The notes beneath the pieces are model-generated. The model did not search any database, was not told the origin of the DNA, and worked only from the letters and a program-made list of their open reading frames with translations. DNA of 64,000 nt from Cyanobium usitatum str. Tous. Lineage in GTDB: Bacteria; Cyanobacteriota; Cyanobacteriia; PCC-6307; Cyanobiaceae. The stretch covers positions 41,590-105,589 of the forward strand of contig NZ_PXXO01000010.1 of the NCBI RefSeq assembly GCF_003011885.1, read 5' to 3'. The translations under genes and the position numbers were made by a program. Of the stretch, positions 1-9,503 are shown in pieces. Position 1 is the first letter of the stretch, and each line of letters begins with the position of its first letter.

Positions 1-489
1 CTGCAGCACCAGATTTAGAGCGCCCGATTTGCCGCCGCCGGCATCTGGCTCACGCCGCAATACCTGCAGAAAAGGATGACGCTCCTGCAGCTCAGCCAAA
101 ACCTGGGGGGTCCGATCGCTGCTGGCGTCGTCAATTACCCAGAGCCGCATCTGCCCCTGCGGGTAGCTCAACTGAGCAATGCGCTCCACCAGTCGGCCAA
201 TAACTGCCTGCTCATCGCGTGCCGCCACCACCACGTCCACGGCGGGTAGGGGTTCAGCCCCTTGAGAGGCGGAGGCTTGAGCTGGTTCTGAGCTGCCTAC
301 CGAACCAAAAACCTGGCGCAACACGGTGCGCAGGCTGTAGCCCCCAAGCAGCACGGCCAGGGTGAGAGCCGGGATCAGGCGCAGCGACTCATGGAGCCAA
401 TGGGGAGCCATTCCCGCCCAGCCGCAGCCGATCAGGAACAGGGCCGACTTGCCGCGACGGTGATCGGTGGTACGGCCACCCACAGCCAT
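1..489 (-). CDS. Family 2 glycosyltransferase, 3' part missing
   Basis: The reading frame runs from an ATG at 489 off the left edge, giving the first 163 residues. A short hydrophobic segment sits around residues 15-50, followed by a GT-A fold N-terminus: a DVVVAARDE strand, then WVIDDASSDRTP, the nucleotide-binding region of GT2 enzymes, then a DAGGGKSGALN stretch typical of the same family. This suggests a membrane-linked enzyme that moves a sugar from a nucleotide-sugar donor. The substrate cannot be told because the catalytic C-terminal half is absent. It lies 24 bases downstream of the SpoIID-like gene on the same strand, so the two may be cotranscribed. Confidence 0.8.
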   Translation of the reverse strand, partial: MAVGGRTTDHRRGKSALFLIGCGWAGMAPHWLHESLRLIPALTLAVLLGGYSLRTVLRQVFGSVGSSEPAQASASQGAEPLPAVDVVVAARDEQAVIGRLVERIAQLSYPQGQMRLWVIDDASSDRTPQVLAELQERHPFLQVLRREPDAGGGKSGALNLVLQ

Positions 490-513
490 GGCGATCCCGA
501 AAGTGGCCGAACT

Positions 514-2115
514 CTAGGGGGAACTGGCAGCCGAGCCGGGCTCGGACAGGGGGCTGATGCCTGGCAACGCCCTGAGGGACTGGAGCCTGGTGCCCGGATA
601 GTAGTGATCGAGGATGCGAGCCAGGCTCCAGCCACGCCGGGCTAAGTCGATAGCTCCTGCTTGAGACAGGCCGGCACCGTGGCCAAACCCTCCCCCCTCG
701 AAAATCCAGCGACCCGGGCCGTCCGGCCGCAACACAAAGAGGGTGCTGGGCAACTGCCGCAAGGTGCGGCGAATCGCATCACGGCGCAGCACCACGCTCT
801 GCCGCACTCCGCTGGCTGCCTGCGCCTGGATTTCCAGCGCCAATACCCGTCCACTGGGGCCCCGCTCCAGCACCGCCAGGCGTGTGGGCAGCAGGCCCAA
901 GGGCAGGGCAGCGCGGCTCAAGGCCTGCTGAATCTGGGCCGAATCGAGCTGGCGAGACCAGCGGAAGCGGGGGTGGTCGAAGCCATAGGCCCGGGCGGTA
1001 GCCGCCAGGGCCGCTACTAGCCGGGCCGGCTGCAACGGCAAAACCACGGCGGCTGCAACGGCCGGCGGACCATCCACCCGCGGCCTCAGGTAGGGCAGGG
1101 CGTCCCCAATCCACACCTCCTCAAACCCGGCCGCAATCCCCCCATTTGTGGCGTGATACACGCCATGAATCGGCGCACCCTGCCAGCTCAAGACTTGATA
1201 TTGGGTGGCGGCAATCGCATGGCGTACAGCTGCTCCGGCCTGGCGGGGGTCTGCGTACACCTGGCATTGGGTATCGGCGCATAGGTGGTAGCCATCCACC
1301 ACGAATCTCCCCTGGTTGCGCAGGGCCCAGGTGCGGGCCAGCACCGCCTGGGCAGCCAGGGCCGCCGCGGGGGAGCCTGCCCCAATCTCATGGGGCACAA
1401 CCCCAAGCAGGTAGCGCTCTAAGGGCACCTCCTCCACCAATGACCAGCTGCCGTAGGCATCTCCCTGGAGCCGGAACGGACCTGCAAACACCCCCCCCTG
1501 CCAGCTCAGCCCCCCCGGGGCCTCCAAGCGCAAGGGCCCCTCGAGGCGAACCGGGCCATCCGGGCGCCGCAGCTCCAAAACCAGGCGATCGCGCTGCAGC
1601 TGCTCCACCAGCCGCGGCCTAACTCCAGCGGGCGCTGGAGCCTCGGGCGCGGCCCACACTTCCCATTCTGCCGGGTGGGCAATCACGGGGGTGGCACCGG
1701 CCAGTCGCCAGCGGCCAGCAGCCTCCTGGGCGCTCTCGTAGCTAGCAAAGGGCCCCCATACCTGACGGCGCAGCGCCAAGGGCTCGGCCAACGGCAGCCT
1801 GCGCCAGTGCAACTGCAACCGGGGCGCCTGAAACCGCTGGCCCGTCGCACTCAGCAGGGTGAGGTTTCCAGCCGCGCTGCGTAGCTCCAAGGGAGTAGGC
1901 GGACCCAAATGGGCCGCCAGGGCCACCCAGAGCACCGGCGATGTGGCCGCCACTGCCGGCGGAGGCTGCACGGGCCAATGCAGCGCAGAAGTAGGGCCGG
2001 ATCCAGGTGAAATGGGAGGTGCGGCGGCCCGACATCCCCCCGCGAGCAGCAGCGTGCTGGCCCAAACGGCAAACGGCAACAACGATTGGGCCGAAGAGGA
2101 CCGGGCTGAAAACAT
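514..2115 (-). CDS. SpoIID/LytB-domain lipoprotein
   Basis: This 533-residue protein begins with a lipoprotein signal ending in the lipobox LAGGC (Cys28). The C-terminal half is a SpoIID/LytB domain: the [11 protein letters not shown] region near residue 235, a conserved ATNGG stretch, and [11 protein letters not shown] near residue 480. SpoIID is a peptidoglycan lytic transglycosylase in sporulating bacteria; cyanobacteria do not sporulate, so a general cell-wall or amidase-enhancer role is inferred. Residues 110-150 ([17 protein letters not shown]) may be a degenerate SPOR-like segment, which would bind denuded glycan. It is divergent from rpmI, with 77 bases between the start codons. Confidence 0.85.
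   Translation of the reverse strand: MFSARSSSAQSLLPFAVWASTLLLAGGCRAAAPPISPGSGPTSALHWPVQPPPAVAATSPVLWVALAAHLGPPTPLELRSAAGNLTLLSATGQRFQAPRLQLHWRRLPLAEPLALRRQVWGPFASYESAQEAAGRWRLAGATPVIAHPAEWEVWAAPEAPAPAGVRPRLVEQLQRDRLVLELRRPDGPVRLEGPLRLEAPGGLSWQGGVFAGPFRLQGDAYGSWSLVEEVPLERYLLGVVPHEIGAGSPAAALAAQAVLARTWALRNQGRFVVDGYHLCADTQCQVYADPRQAGAAVRHAIAATQYQVLSWQGAPIHGVYHATNGGIAAGFEEVWIGDALPYLRPRVDGPPAVAAAVVLPLQPARLVAALAATARAYGFDHPRFRWSRQLDSAQIQQALSRAALPLGLLPTRLAVLERGPSGRVLALEIQAQAASGVRQSVVLRRDAIRRTLRQLPSTLFVLRPDGPGRWIFEGGGFGHGAGLSQAGAIDLARRGWSLARILDHYYPGTRLQSLRALPGISPLSEPGSAASSP
1585..1592. repeat. HIP1 palindrome
   Basis: GCGATCGC, the octamer that is very common in many cyanobacteria; it lies inside the SpoIID-like gene. 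Confidence 0.9.
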
Positions 2116-2192
2116 TGCTTAAAAGGAGGAGTCTTGGAGGAAGGCACTGCCACGTCGTACTCTGCTTGTTTGTGCCCGCCGCAACGCGAGAA

Positions 2193-2390
2193 ATGCCGAA
2201 GCTCAAGACCCGCAAAGCAGCCGCCAAGCGGTTCAAGGCCACCAGCACCGGCAAGTTTCTGCGTCGCCGAGCCTTCCTCAACCACCTGCTCGATCACAAG
2301 AGCCCGAAGCGCAAGCGTCATCTGGGCACAATGGCTGTTGTTGATGAGCGCGATGCGGACAACGTGAGAGCGATGCTCCCCTACGCCTGA
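2193..2390 (+). CDS. rpmI: 50S ribosomal protein L35
   Basis: The 65-residue product starts [15 protein letters not shown] and is highly basic, matching L35 over its full usual length. It is a component of the large ribosomal subunit. It precedes rplT by 46 bases in the same direction, the conserved rpmI-rplT order. infC, which often leads this operon elsewhere, is not next to it here. Longer in-frame readings upstream exist, but the ATG at 2193 gives the canonical N-terminus. Confidence 0.97.
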   Translation: MPKLKTRKAAAKRFKATSTGKFLRRRAFLNHLLDHKSPKRKRHLGTMAVVDERDADNVRAMLPYA

Positions 2391-2436
2391 GAGCGACCTC
2401 GGCCAATTTTTACTTTTATCTTCCTGATCTACTGCT

Positions 2437-2784
2437 ATGTCACGCGTCAAGAGGGGCAATGTTGCCCGCAAACGCCGTAACAAGATTCTTCGCCTAGCCC
2501 GTGGCTTCCGCGGCGGCAATGGCTCCCTCTTCCGCACCGCCAATCAGCGGGTGATGAAGGCCCTTTGCAATGCCTACCGGGACCGCCGTCGTCGCAAGCG
2601 CGACTTCCGCCGTCTCTGGATCGCCCGAATCAACGCAGCAGCTCGGCTCAATGGCTTGAGCTACAGCCGCTTCATGGGTGGCTTAAAGAAAGCAGACGTG
2701 CGCATCAACCGCAAAATGCTGGCCCAGCTTGCAGTGGTCGACCCCGGCAGCTTCACCACCATCGTGGGCGCCGCTTCAAACTGA
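2437..2784 (+). CDS. rplT: 50S ribosomal protein L20
   Basis: The 115-residue product begins [16 protein letters not shown] and ends with the usual L20 globular domain ([17 protein letters not shown]). L20 binds 23S rRNA early in large-subunit assembly and often represses its own operon by binding the mRNA leader; no leader structure was worked out here. It follows rpmI and precedes the Ycf37-like gene by 19 bases, so the three are probably one transcript. Confidence 0.98.
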   Translation: MSRVKRGNVARKRRNKILRLARGFRGGNGSLFRTANQRVMKALCNAYRDRRRRKRDFRRLWIARINAAARLNGLSYSRFMGGLKKADVRINRKMLAQLAVVDPGSFTTIVGAASN

Positions 2785-2803
2785 GTTCAACCAGTAGGTC
2801 TTT

Positions 2804-3346
2804 TTGGACGCCCTCCTTCCCCAGGCCTACCTAATTGGGCTGATCGTCCTGCTGGGGGTCGCTGCGGTTGTAGTGGCCCGACAAATCTGGCGCGTACGTT
2901 CAGATGAAGTCACCCTGGCAAAGCTAGAGCGTAGTGAAGGCCCTAAGCCATCAGACGCGGCCACGTTGTACGAGCTTGGCTCTGTGCAATTACGCAAGCG
3001 CTTGTATGGCCAAGCCGCCGAATCACTCAAGCAAGCTCTTAAGAAAGCTGAAGCTGCTAAAGAACCGGCTGAAGCCCAAGCTGTGATTCAAAACGCCCTG
3101 GGCTTCGCCTTGGCCGCTCAAAACAACTACAAAACGGCAATTCGCCATTACCGGCTGGCGTTGGAAGCCAAACCCGCCTATCCAGTAGCACTCAATAATC
3201 TTGCCTTCGCCCTGGAAAAGCAGCTCAAGCTGGAAGAGGCCAAGCAGACCTATGAGCAGGTGATTGAGCTTGACGCCAACAATAAAACCGCCCGCAAACG
3301 GTTGAAACTTCTCGATCGCAAGGCCGGCCTGAATCGGGCGGCCTAA
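2804..3346 (+). CDS. ycf37: Ycf37-like photosystem I assembly TPR protein
   Basis: The 180-residue protein has one N-terminal membrane segment (about residues 8-26), then RQIWRVRSDE and about three tetratricopeptide repeats (residues 47-165). This architecture, and the signatures YELGSVQLRKRLYGQA and NNKTARKRLKLLD, match Ycf37, which in Synechocystis helps assemble or stabilise photosystem I at the thylakoid. The start is a TTG at 2804, as no ATG is available before the membrane segment. It sits 19 bases after rplT. The family call is from memory of Ycf37 sequences; a generic membrane TPR protein is the alternative. Confidence 0.75.
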   Translation: MDALLPQAYLIGLIVLLGVAAVVVARQIWRVRSDEVTLAKLERSEGPKPSDAATLYELGSVQLRKRLYGQAAESLKQALKKAEAAKEPAEAQAVIQNALGFALAAQNNYKTAIRHYRLALEAKPAYPVALNNLAFALEKQLKLEEAKQTYEQVIELDANNKTARKRLKLLDRKAGLNRAA

Positions 3347-3382
3347 GCGATTATCTATTCAAGATTCACCAAATTACGCGCT

Positions 3383-3997
3383 TCACCAAAGCCCGCGCAC
3401 TGCAGCACCGCGGGTTGGTGCAACTACGCGGCTAGCACTTGATAGGGGACGCAGATCCAGGCGGCCGCCACGGCTGGTGAGACGAGGTGCTTGCCAGCCT
3501 GACAACTGCAGGCCCTGCAGACCGGTAAATACCCCTCCCATCTCCAGACCCGCCACCTCGCACTCGCAGAGCATCAGCAGGTCGAGCTGGTCTGATTCGG
3601 CGTTGAGGTTGCCCTGCACGGGAGTGGTAACACCACCCACCGTGAGTTCACCGCGCAGGTCGATCATCTGGCCCATCGGCTTAACCGAGGCAAGCCGCAG
3701 CTCAGCACTCACAATCTGGGAATTGTCAAAGGATTGATAAGTACCACTCCATACGAGCGGCATCTCCCCGGCCAGCAGCTGGGCCCGGCCAACTGGATCA
3801 AAGGTCTCCGCACCTCCCAAACCACTAAGCGACTCACCACCGACGCTGGTAGCCAAGGGAGGGGTAAAAGGCACAAAGGCCTCACTGGCCACGGGTGTAG
3901 CCGCCTGCGCCGGGAACAAACCGATTGGCAACAGTGCCAGCGGCACTGCGGCTAACGGCAGGGCAGCACGAAGAACAGCAAAAGACACAACAACCAA
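3383..3997 (-). CDS. Secreted protein of unknown function
   Basis: The 204-residue protein starts with a hydrophobic Sec-type signal (residues about 5-32, ending PAQAATP). After a low-complexity linker comes a compact region (about residues 80-170) with the pattern LVWSGTYQSFDNSQIVSAELRL and VQGNLNAESDQLDLL, suggesting a beta-rich periplasmic or lumenal domain. A Cys-Glu-Cys pair lies near residue 145. I do not recognise a named family; the domain looks conserved among cyanobacteria. It converges with ycf37 and is divergent from thiG, 49 bases away. Confidence 0.7.
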   Translation of the reverse strand: MVVVSFAVLRAALPLAAVPLALLPIGLFPAQAATPVASEAFVPFTPPLATSVGGESLSGLGGAETFDPVGRAQLLAGEMPLVWSGTYQSFDNSQIVSAELRLASVKPMGQMIDLRGELTVGGVTTPVQGNLNAESDQLDLLMLCECEVAGLEMGGVFTGLQGLQLSGWQAPRLTSRGGRLDLRPLSSASRVVAPTRGAAVRGLW

Positions 3998-4046
3998 AAC
4001 TGACTAATGGGAGGCTAGGACCGTTGCCGAGATCTGGCCCTGCTCC

Positions 4047-4877
4047 GTGGTCACCACCGCTTCCACCAGCGAACCGCACACCCACCGGGATCCACTTGTG
4101 ATCGGGGGGCGCAGCTTCCGCAGCCGCCTGATGACAGGCACCGGCAAATATCCGAGCCTGGCGGCCATGCAGGCCAGCCTGAAGGCCAGCGACTGCGAAA
4201 TCGTGACCGTTGCCGTGCGTCGGGTGCAGAGCCAGGCTGCCGGCCATTTAGGCCTGCTGGAGGCCATCGACTGGCAGCGCATATGGATGCTGCCCAACAC
4301 GGCCGGCTGCGCCACCGCCGAAGAAGCGATCCGGGTGGCCCGCCTGGGACGGGAGCTGGCAAAGCTGGCAGGCCAGGAGGACAACTGCTTCGTGAAGCTG
4401 GAGGTGATTCCAGACACCCGACATTTGCTACCCGATCCATTCGGCACCCTGGCAGCCGCTGAGCAACTGGTGAAGGAGGGCTTCACGGTGCTGCCATACA
4501 TAAATGCCGATCCACTCCTGGCCAAGCGACTCGAAGAGGCTGGCTGCGCCACCGTGATGCCCCTGGGCTCGCCGATCGGCTCGGGCCAGGGCATCCGCAA
4601 CGCCGCCAACATCGCCCTGATCATCGAAAACGCCAAGGTGCCCGTGGTGGTCGACGCCGGTATCGGCGTGCCCAGCGAGGCCGCCCAGGCCATGGAAATG
4701 GGCGCAGACGCCCTGCTGATCAACAGCGCCATTGCCCTGGCAGGCGACCCCCCGGCGATGGCGCGGGCCATGGCCATGGCCTGCGAGGCCGGCCGCAGCG
4801 CCTTCCACGCAGGTCGGCTACCCATACGCACAAACGCCAATCCCAGTTCGCCCGAGGTTGGCCGGGTAGGGAGCTGA
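4047..4877 (+). CDS. thiG: Thiazole synthase ThiG
   Basis: The 276-residue protein is a TIM-barrel thiazole synthase. The key lysine that forms a Schiff base with 1-deoxy-D-xylulose 5-phosphate is Lys117 in NCFVKLEVI. The phosphate-binding region [12 protein letters not shown] and the [12 protein letters not shown] end are also present. ThiG combines DXP, dehydroglycine and the thiocarboxylate of ThiS to make the thiazole half of thiamine. The C-terminal 20 residues after the barrel are an unconserved tail. No thiS or thiO is adjacent. Confidence 0.95.
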   Translation: MVTTASTSEPHTHRDPLVIGGRSFRSRLMTGTGKYPSLAAMQASLKASDCEIVTVAVRRVQSQAAGHLGLLEAIDWQRIWMLPNTAGCATAEEAIRVARLGRELAKLAGQEDNCFVKLEVIPDTRHLLPDPFGTLAAAEQLVKEGFTVLPYINADPLLAKRLEEAGCATVMPLGSPIGSGQGIRNAANIALIIENAKVPVVVDAGIGVPSEAAQAMEMGADALLINSAIALAGDPPAMARAMAMACEAGRSAFHAGRLPIRTNANPSSPEVGRVGS

Positions 4878-4946
4878 AGCCGAACGCCTGTAGTAGCTTG
4901 CAAAGCGGAGCATCCGCTCGTCCTGCAGGGGTCTGAGGTTTTCGGA

Positions 4947-6152
4947 ATGGGCGTTGCAATGAAGGTCTTCGTTCTCGGTGGCGACGGCTTCTGCGGTTGG
5001 CCCTGCGCGGTGAACCTGGCCGATGCTGGCCACGAGGTGGTTGTCATTGACAACCTCAGCCGGCGCAAGATCGATGTCGACCTGGAGGTTGAGTCGCTGA
5101 CGCCGATCGCCACCATGGGCGACCGCCTTAAGGCCTGGGAACAGGTGGGCGGCAAGCCGATGCGGTTTGTCCATCTGGACATCGCTGGGGAATACGAACG
5201 GCTTCTGGAGCTACTACGCCACGAGCGGCCCGATTCGGTGGTGCATTTCGCCGAGCAGCGCGCAGCTCCCTACTCGATGAAAAGCAGCGCCACCAAGCGC
5301 TACACCGTCGACAACAACGTCAACGGCACCCACAACCTGCTAGCCGCGATCGTGGAGAGCGGCCTCGACATCCACATCGTGCATTTAGGCACGATGGGGG
5401 TGTACGGCTACGGCTCCCACCGCGGGGCCACCATCCCCGAGGGCTACCTCAAGGTGGAAGTGCCCCAGCCCGACGGCAGCCGCTTCGAGGAGGAGATCCT
5501 GCATCCGGCCAGCCCGGGCAGCGTTTATCACATGACCAAGACGCTGGACCAGCTGCTCTTCCTCTACTACAACAAAAACGACCAGATCCGTATCACCGAC
5601 CTGCACCAGGGGATCGTCTGGGGCACCAACACCGAGGCCACCGAGCGCGACCCACGCCTCACCAACCGCTTCGACTACGACGGCGACTACGGCACCGTGC
5701 TCAATCGCTTTTTGATGCAGGCAGCGATCGGCTATCCGCTCACTGTGCACGGCACTGGCGGCCAGACCCGCGCCTTCATCCACATCCGCGATTCGGTGAA
5801 GTGCGTGCAGCTGGCCCTGGAAAATCCGCCGGCCAGGGGCGAGCGGGTGAAGATCTTCAACCAGATGACCGAAAGCCACCAGGTTGGTGAACTAGCCCGC
5901 AAAGTGGCGGCTCTCACGGACGCCCAGATCAATTACCTGCCCAATCCGCGCAATGAAGCCGTCGAAAACGATCTAATCGTCGACAACCGCTGCTTCATCG
6001 AGCTGGGCCTCAACCCCACCACCCTCGATGACGGCCTGCTGGCTGAAGTGGTGGATGTGGCGCGCCGGTGGGCTGATCGCTGCGACCGCAGTCGCATTCC
6101 CTGCCAATCCGCCTGGACCCAAACCCAGGCTCAGGCCATCCAGACGACCTGA
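4947..6152 (+). CDS. sqdB: UDP-sulfoquinovose synthase SqdB
   Basis: The 401-residue protein is a short-chain dehydrogenase/epimerase with an N-terminal Rossmann fold (VLGGDGFCGWP), the catalytic YHMTK (Tyr-x-x-x-Lys) motif, and the sulfite-related conserved regions of SqdB. It makes UDP-sulfoquinovose from UDP-glucose and sulfite, the head-group donor of the thylakoid sulfolipid SQDG. Two starts are possible: ATG 4947, preceded at good distance by a TGAGGT ribosome site (4933-4938), and ATG 4959, which gives the more usual MKVFVLGG start. sqdX follows 17 bases later, so the pair forms the sulfolipid operon. Confidence 0.97.
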   Translation: MGVAMKVFVLGGDGFCGWPCAVNLADAGHEVVVIDNLSRRKIDVDLEVESLTPIATMGDRLKAWEQVGGKPMRFVHLDIAGEYERLLELLRHERPDSVVHFAEQRAAPYSMKSSATKRYTVDNNVNGTHNLLAAIVESGLDIHIVHLGTMGVYGYGSHRGATIPEGYLKVEVPQPDGSRFEEEILHPASPGSVYHMTKTLDQLLFLYYNKNDQIRITDLHQGIVWGTNTEATERDPRLTNRFDYDGDYGTVLNRFLMQAAIGYPLTVHGTGGQTRAFIHIRDSVKCVQLALENPPARGERVKIFNQMTESHQVGELARKVAALTDAQINYLPNPRNEAVENDLIVDNRCFIELGLNPTTLDDGLLAEVVDVARRWADRCDRSRIPCQSAWTQTQAQAIQTT

Positions 6153-6169
6153 GGCGCAACTCCAAACCC

Positions 6170-7306
6170 TTGAAGATCGCCTTTTTCACCGAAACCTTTC
6201 TGCCCAAGGTGGACGGCATCGTCACCAGGCTCACCAAGACGGTGCAGCATCTGGTCGCGGCTGGCGATGAGGTCCTGATCTTCTGTCCGGAAGGCGCCCC
6301 CGAGACCTACATGGGAGCCCAAGTGGTGGGGGTGCCCGCAATGCCCCTACCCCTCTACCCCGAGCTCAAGCTGGCCCTGCCTCGGCCGGCGGTGGCAGAA
6401 GCCCTGGATCGCTTCAAGCCAGATCTTGTCCACGTTGTCAATCCCGCCGTCCTGGGGCTCGGCGGCATCTGGCTGGCCAAAACCAAGGCCTATCCCCTGG
6501 TAGCCAGCTACCACACCCATCTGCCCAAATACCTGGAGCACTACGGCATGGGCATGCTCGAGCCACTGCTGTGGGAACTGCTCAAAGCTGCCCACAACCA
6601 GGCCCGGCTCAACCTCTGCACCTCCACCGCCATGGTGCAAGAGCTAAGTGAGAAAGGAATCCAGCACACCGATTTGTGGCAGCGCGGCGTAGACACTGAG
6701 CTTTTTCAGCCGGCGCTGCGCTCCGATGCCATGCGACAGCGGCTGCTAAACGGCCAGAGCGACACCGGCAAGCTGCTGCTCTACATCGGCCGCCTATCTG
6801 CGGAAAAACAGATCGAACGGATCCGGCCCGTGCTTGCAACAATGCCCGATGCCCGGCTGGCCCTAGTTGGAGATGGTCCCTACCGCCTGCAACTCGAGAA
6901 GATCTTTGCGGGCACACCTACCCACTTCGTGGGCTACCTAGCCGGGCAAGAGCTGGCGGCGGCCTACGCCAGCGGCGACGCTTTTCTATTCCCCTCCAGC
7001 ACCGAAACCCTGGGCCTGGTGCTGCTGGAGGCCATGGCAGCCGGCTGCCCGGTGGTGGGCGCCAACCGCGGTGGCATCCCGGATATCGTCAGCGATGGGG
7101 TCAATGGCTGCCTTTACGAACCAGACCAGGAAGGCAGCCTGGCTGCTGCGGTGGAGCGCCTCCTTGGCGATGCCAGTCAACGGGCCGAGCTGCGCACCAA
7201 CGCCCGCGAGGAAGCCGAGCGCTGGGGTTGGTCTGGAGCTACCGAACAACTGCGCGGCTACTACCAGCGCCTGTTGGCCAAGCCCGACCTGCAACTAGTG
7301 GCCTGA
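6170..7306 (+). CDS. sqdX: Sulfolipid synthase SqdX (GT4 glycosyltransferase)
   Basis: The 378-residue protein is a GT-B fold, family 4 glycosyltransferase. It starts with MKIAFFTETFLPKVDGI, has the acceptor-side glycine-rich loop, and carries the donor-binding motif STETLGLVLLEAMAAG near residue 285. SqdX transfers sulfoquinovose from UDP-sulfoquinovose to diacylglycerol. The start is a TTG at 6170; it is the only start that keeps the family's N-terminus. It directly follows sqdB. The stop codon is a single base away from the stop of the convergent PBP2 gene, with no clear terminator between. Confidence 0.95.
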   Translation: MKIAFFTETFLPKVDGIVTRLTKTVQHLVAAGDEVLIFCPEGAPETYMGAQVVGVPAMPLPLYPELKLALPRPAVAEALDRFKPDLVHVVNPAVLGLGGIWLAKTKAYPLVASYHTHLPKYLEHYGMGMLEPLLWELLKAAHNQARLNLCTSTAMVQELSEKGIQHTDLWQRGVDTELFQPALRSDAMRQRLLNGQSDTGKLLLYIGRLSAEKQIERIRPVLATMPDARLALVGDGPYRLQLEKIFAGTPTHFVGYLAGQELAAAYASGDAFLFPSSTETLGLVLLEAMAAGCPVVGANRGGIPDIVSDGVNGCLYEPDQEGSLAAAVERLLGDASQRAELRTNAREEAERWGWSGATEQLRGYYQRLLAKPDLQLVA

Positions 7307-7307
7307 A

Positions 7308-9065
7308 TCAGGACTGGGGCGCCTGCCCCGGCAGGCTGCCCCGGAACCAAGTGTTCATCAAAGCCTTCACCATCGGAGCTGCCACCGTGCCGCCATAGCC
7401 GCCGGAGTTTTCCCCGAAGGCGATGATCACCAAGGTGGGCTTATCCGCTGGGGCATAGCCGCCAAACCAGGCGTGATCAGGCCGGGGTGGATCTTCGCCA
7501 GTGCCGGTTTTGCCAGCCACCGGAGGCAGGTTGGGATCATTGAGAAGCTTGGCGGTGCCGATGGTCACCACCTGGCGCAGCCCATCCCGCAACACCTGCA
7601 GGGTTGCCGGCTTAAGGCCGATCCAGGTGCGTTTCGTGGGGCGCTCCACCAGGTGGGGCGTCACCAGCCAACCACCGTTGGCCACCGCGGCATAAAGCCG
7701 CGCCATCTGGATTGGGGTCACCTGTAGGGCCCCCTGGCCAATGGCCGAGGTGATGGTGTCCACGGGTGTCCAGCCCTCACCCAGCACCTCCTGTTTCCAG
7801 GCCTGATCACCCAGCAAGCCCGGGGTCTCCTCCTCCACCAGCTCAATGCCCGTGACCTGGCCATAGCCCATGCGCCGGGCGGCTTTGAACAGCTCATCGG
7901 GGCCCACCTTCAGCCCCACCTGGTAATAGAAAGTGTTGCTGCTCACGGCCAGGGCGAAAGGAAAACCGATGGCCCCATGGGCGCCATGGTCGCCATAGCA
8001 AAGGCCCGCATAACAGAACGAATTCATCGTCATCACCTTCGAGTCGGCCGTGTAGCGGCCCGACTCCAGGCCCGCCACAGAGGTAACAATCTTGAAGGTG
8101 CTGGCCGGTGGAAAGCCCTGGAAGGCGCGATTCAGCAGGGGAGCATCGGGGGAATTGAGGCTGCTCCACTGGCTGGAACTCGGCGCCGGCGAAAAAACAT
8201 TGGGGTCAAAGGTGGGCCGGCTGGCCAGGGCCCGAATTGCTCCGGTTTGGGGGTCGAGCGCCACGATCGCCCCCTTGCGCACCCCGTCGAGGGCGCGCTC
8301 TGCAGCCTGCTGCAGCGCCAGGTCCAGGGTGAGCCGCAGGTCCTGACCAGCCTTAGCAGACTTCTCCCCGATGATGCGCTGCACCTGGCCGGCGGCGTTC
8401 ACCTCCACCTGCTGGCCGCCCCACTCGCCGCGCAGGTGCCCCTCAAACTGCTTCTCGACCCCACTGCGGCCCACCCGATCCTGGATCCGGTAGCCCTTGG
8501 GCTGGAGCTGGGTGTATTCCTCTTCCATGATCCCGCTGGTGTAACCGAGCACGTGGGCTGCCAGCCGGCCGTGGGGATAGCTGCGCAGGATGTCCACATC
8601 CACCTCGGCGCCCTGGAGCCCGGCAGCCTGCTCCCGGAAGCGCAGCACCTGCTCAGACTTGAGGCCACTGGCCAGAGCTATCCGAAATCCCTCCGCATTG
8701 GCACCACTGCGTCGACGCGCCTCCAGCTGGGCCGCAGGCAACCCAACCACCGTCGCCAAGCGATCTCGCAGGGCCGGCCACTGGGCGTCACCCACCTCCC
8801 GCGGCTGGATGTAGAGGTTGTAGGTGAGCCGGCTGGTGGCCAGCACCTGGCCATGACGATCCAAAAGGCGACCCCGGATCGGGTTGCGGGGCAGCAGCCG
8901 AATTCGGTTTTCATCGGCCCTGGCGCGGTTCTCAGCGCCGTGCAGCAACTGCAACCAGGCCAAGCGTGCCACCATGGCACCGCTGAACAGCAACACCACA
9001 GCCAGCAGCAGGGCCGACTGACGGCCCATGCCGGTGTGACGGGAGGCAGCTGGACCAAAGGCCAT
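7308..9065 (-). CDS. mrdA: Penicillin-binding protein 2 (class B transpeptidase)
   Basis: The 585-residue protein has one membrane segment (about residues 17-37), a PBP dimerisation domain and a transpeptidase domain. The active-site motifs are PASTFK (the nucleophile Ser, about residue 322), SSN (about 374) and KTGT (about 517). Class B PBPs cross-link peptidoglycan; PBP2 acts in side-wall elongation with RodA. The name mrdA is inferred from overall arrangement, including the LPRNPIRGRLLDRHG start of the pedestal; FtsI is the alternative. It begins two bases after the stop of the unknown gene at 9068-9451. Confidence 0.9.
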   Translation of the reverse strand: MAFGPAASRHTGMGRQSALLLAVVLLFSGAMVARLAWLQLLHGAENRARADENRIRLLPRNPIRGRLLDRHGQVLATSRLTYNLYIQPREVGDAQWPALRDRLATVVGLPAAQLEARRRSGANAEGFRIALASGLKSEQVLRFREQAAGLQGAEVDVDILRSYPHGRLAAHVLGYTSGIMEEEYTQLQPKGYRIQDRVGRSGVEKQFEGHLRGEWGGQQVEVNAAGQVQRIIGEKSAKAGQDLRLTLDLALQQAAERALDGVRKGAIVALDPQTGAIRALASRPTFDPNVFSPAPSSSQWSSLNSPDAPLLNRAFQGFPPASTFKIVTSVAGLESGRYTADSKVMTMNSFCYAGLCYGDHGAHGAIGFPFALAVSSNTFYYQVGLKVGPDELFKAARRMGYGQVTGIELVEEETPGLLGDQAWKQEVLGEGWTPVDTITSAIGQGALQVTPIQMARLYAAVANGGWLVTPHLVERPTKRTWIGLKPATLQVLRDGLRQVVTIGTAKLLNDPNLPPVAGKTGTGEDPPRPDHAWFGGYAPADKPTLVIIAFGENSGGYGGTVAAPMVKALMNTWFRGSLPGQAPQS

Positions 9066-9067
9066 GG

Positions 9068-9451
9068 TCAGGCGTTGGGCTCGAGTCGCTGCTCCAGCTG
9101 CTCCAGTCGAGCAGCAATGCGGGCCAGACCCTGCTGCAGCTCCAAGGCGTCCTGGGGATCGGCTTGGTGTGCTCCCTCAGCCCCTACCTCGGTGGCCACA
9201 TCGTGGACCTCCACCTTCATCACCGGGTTGCCCAGGCCGGGGCTGACCCGATCCAGGCCCTGGCGCAGCTGACTAGCGGCAGGCTCGCCCTCCTCCCGCA
9301 GACTGCCGAGGGGATCGGCCTCCTGGCCGTCAAAAGCTGCCATCACCTCGCGAGCCGCGCCCTTACGGGCCCGCTCCACCACCGCCAAACCCACGGGCAG
9401 GACGTCCTGCATCAAGGTGAGCCGGAGAGCATCAAAGGGGTCGGTGGCCAT
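9068..9451 (-). CDS. Conserved hypothetical protein
   Basis: The 127-residue soluble protein starts MATDPFDALRLTLMQDVLPVGLAVVERARKG and ends with a heptad-like helix (LARIAARLEQLEQRLE) that could form a coiled coil. No enzyme motif or membrane segment is visible, and I do not recognise the family. It is only two bases upstream of the PBP2 gene on the same strand, so it is very likely cotranscribed and translationally coupled, which hints at a cell-envelope role without proving one. Confidence 0.75.
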   Translation of the reverse strand: MATDPFDALRLTLMQDVLPVGLAVVERARKGAAREVMAAFDGQEADPLGSLREEGEPAASQLRQGLDRVSPGLGNPVMKVEVHDVATEVGAEGAHQADPQDALELQQGLARIAARLEQLEQRLEPNA

Positions 9452-9503
9452 GGCGGCGTTCCTGGCTCAGGAACCACAGTCTGACCTGCCTGCAGCCCGG
9501 TGC

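Noticed and set aside
1146..1622. 158-residue plus-strand frame
   Set aside because: Opposite the SpoIID-like gene and full of Pro/Arg/Gly; no motif.
4004..5182. 392-residue minus-strand frame
   Set aside because: It is opposite thiG and the sqdB start, both firmly identified.
7977..9272. 431-residue plus-strand frame
   Set aside because: It is a shadow of the PBP2 gene, has no family-like motif and uses an unlikely residue mix rich in Gly, Arg and His.
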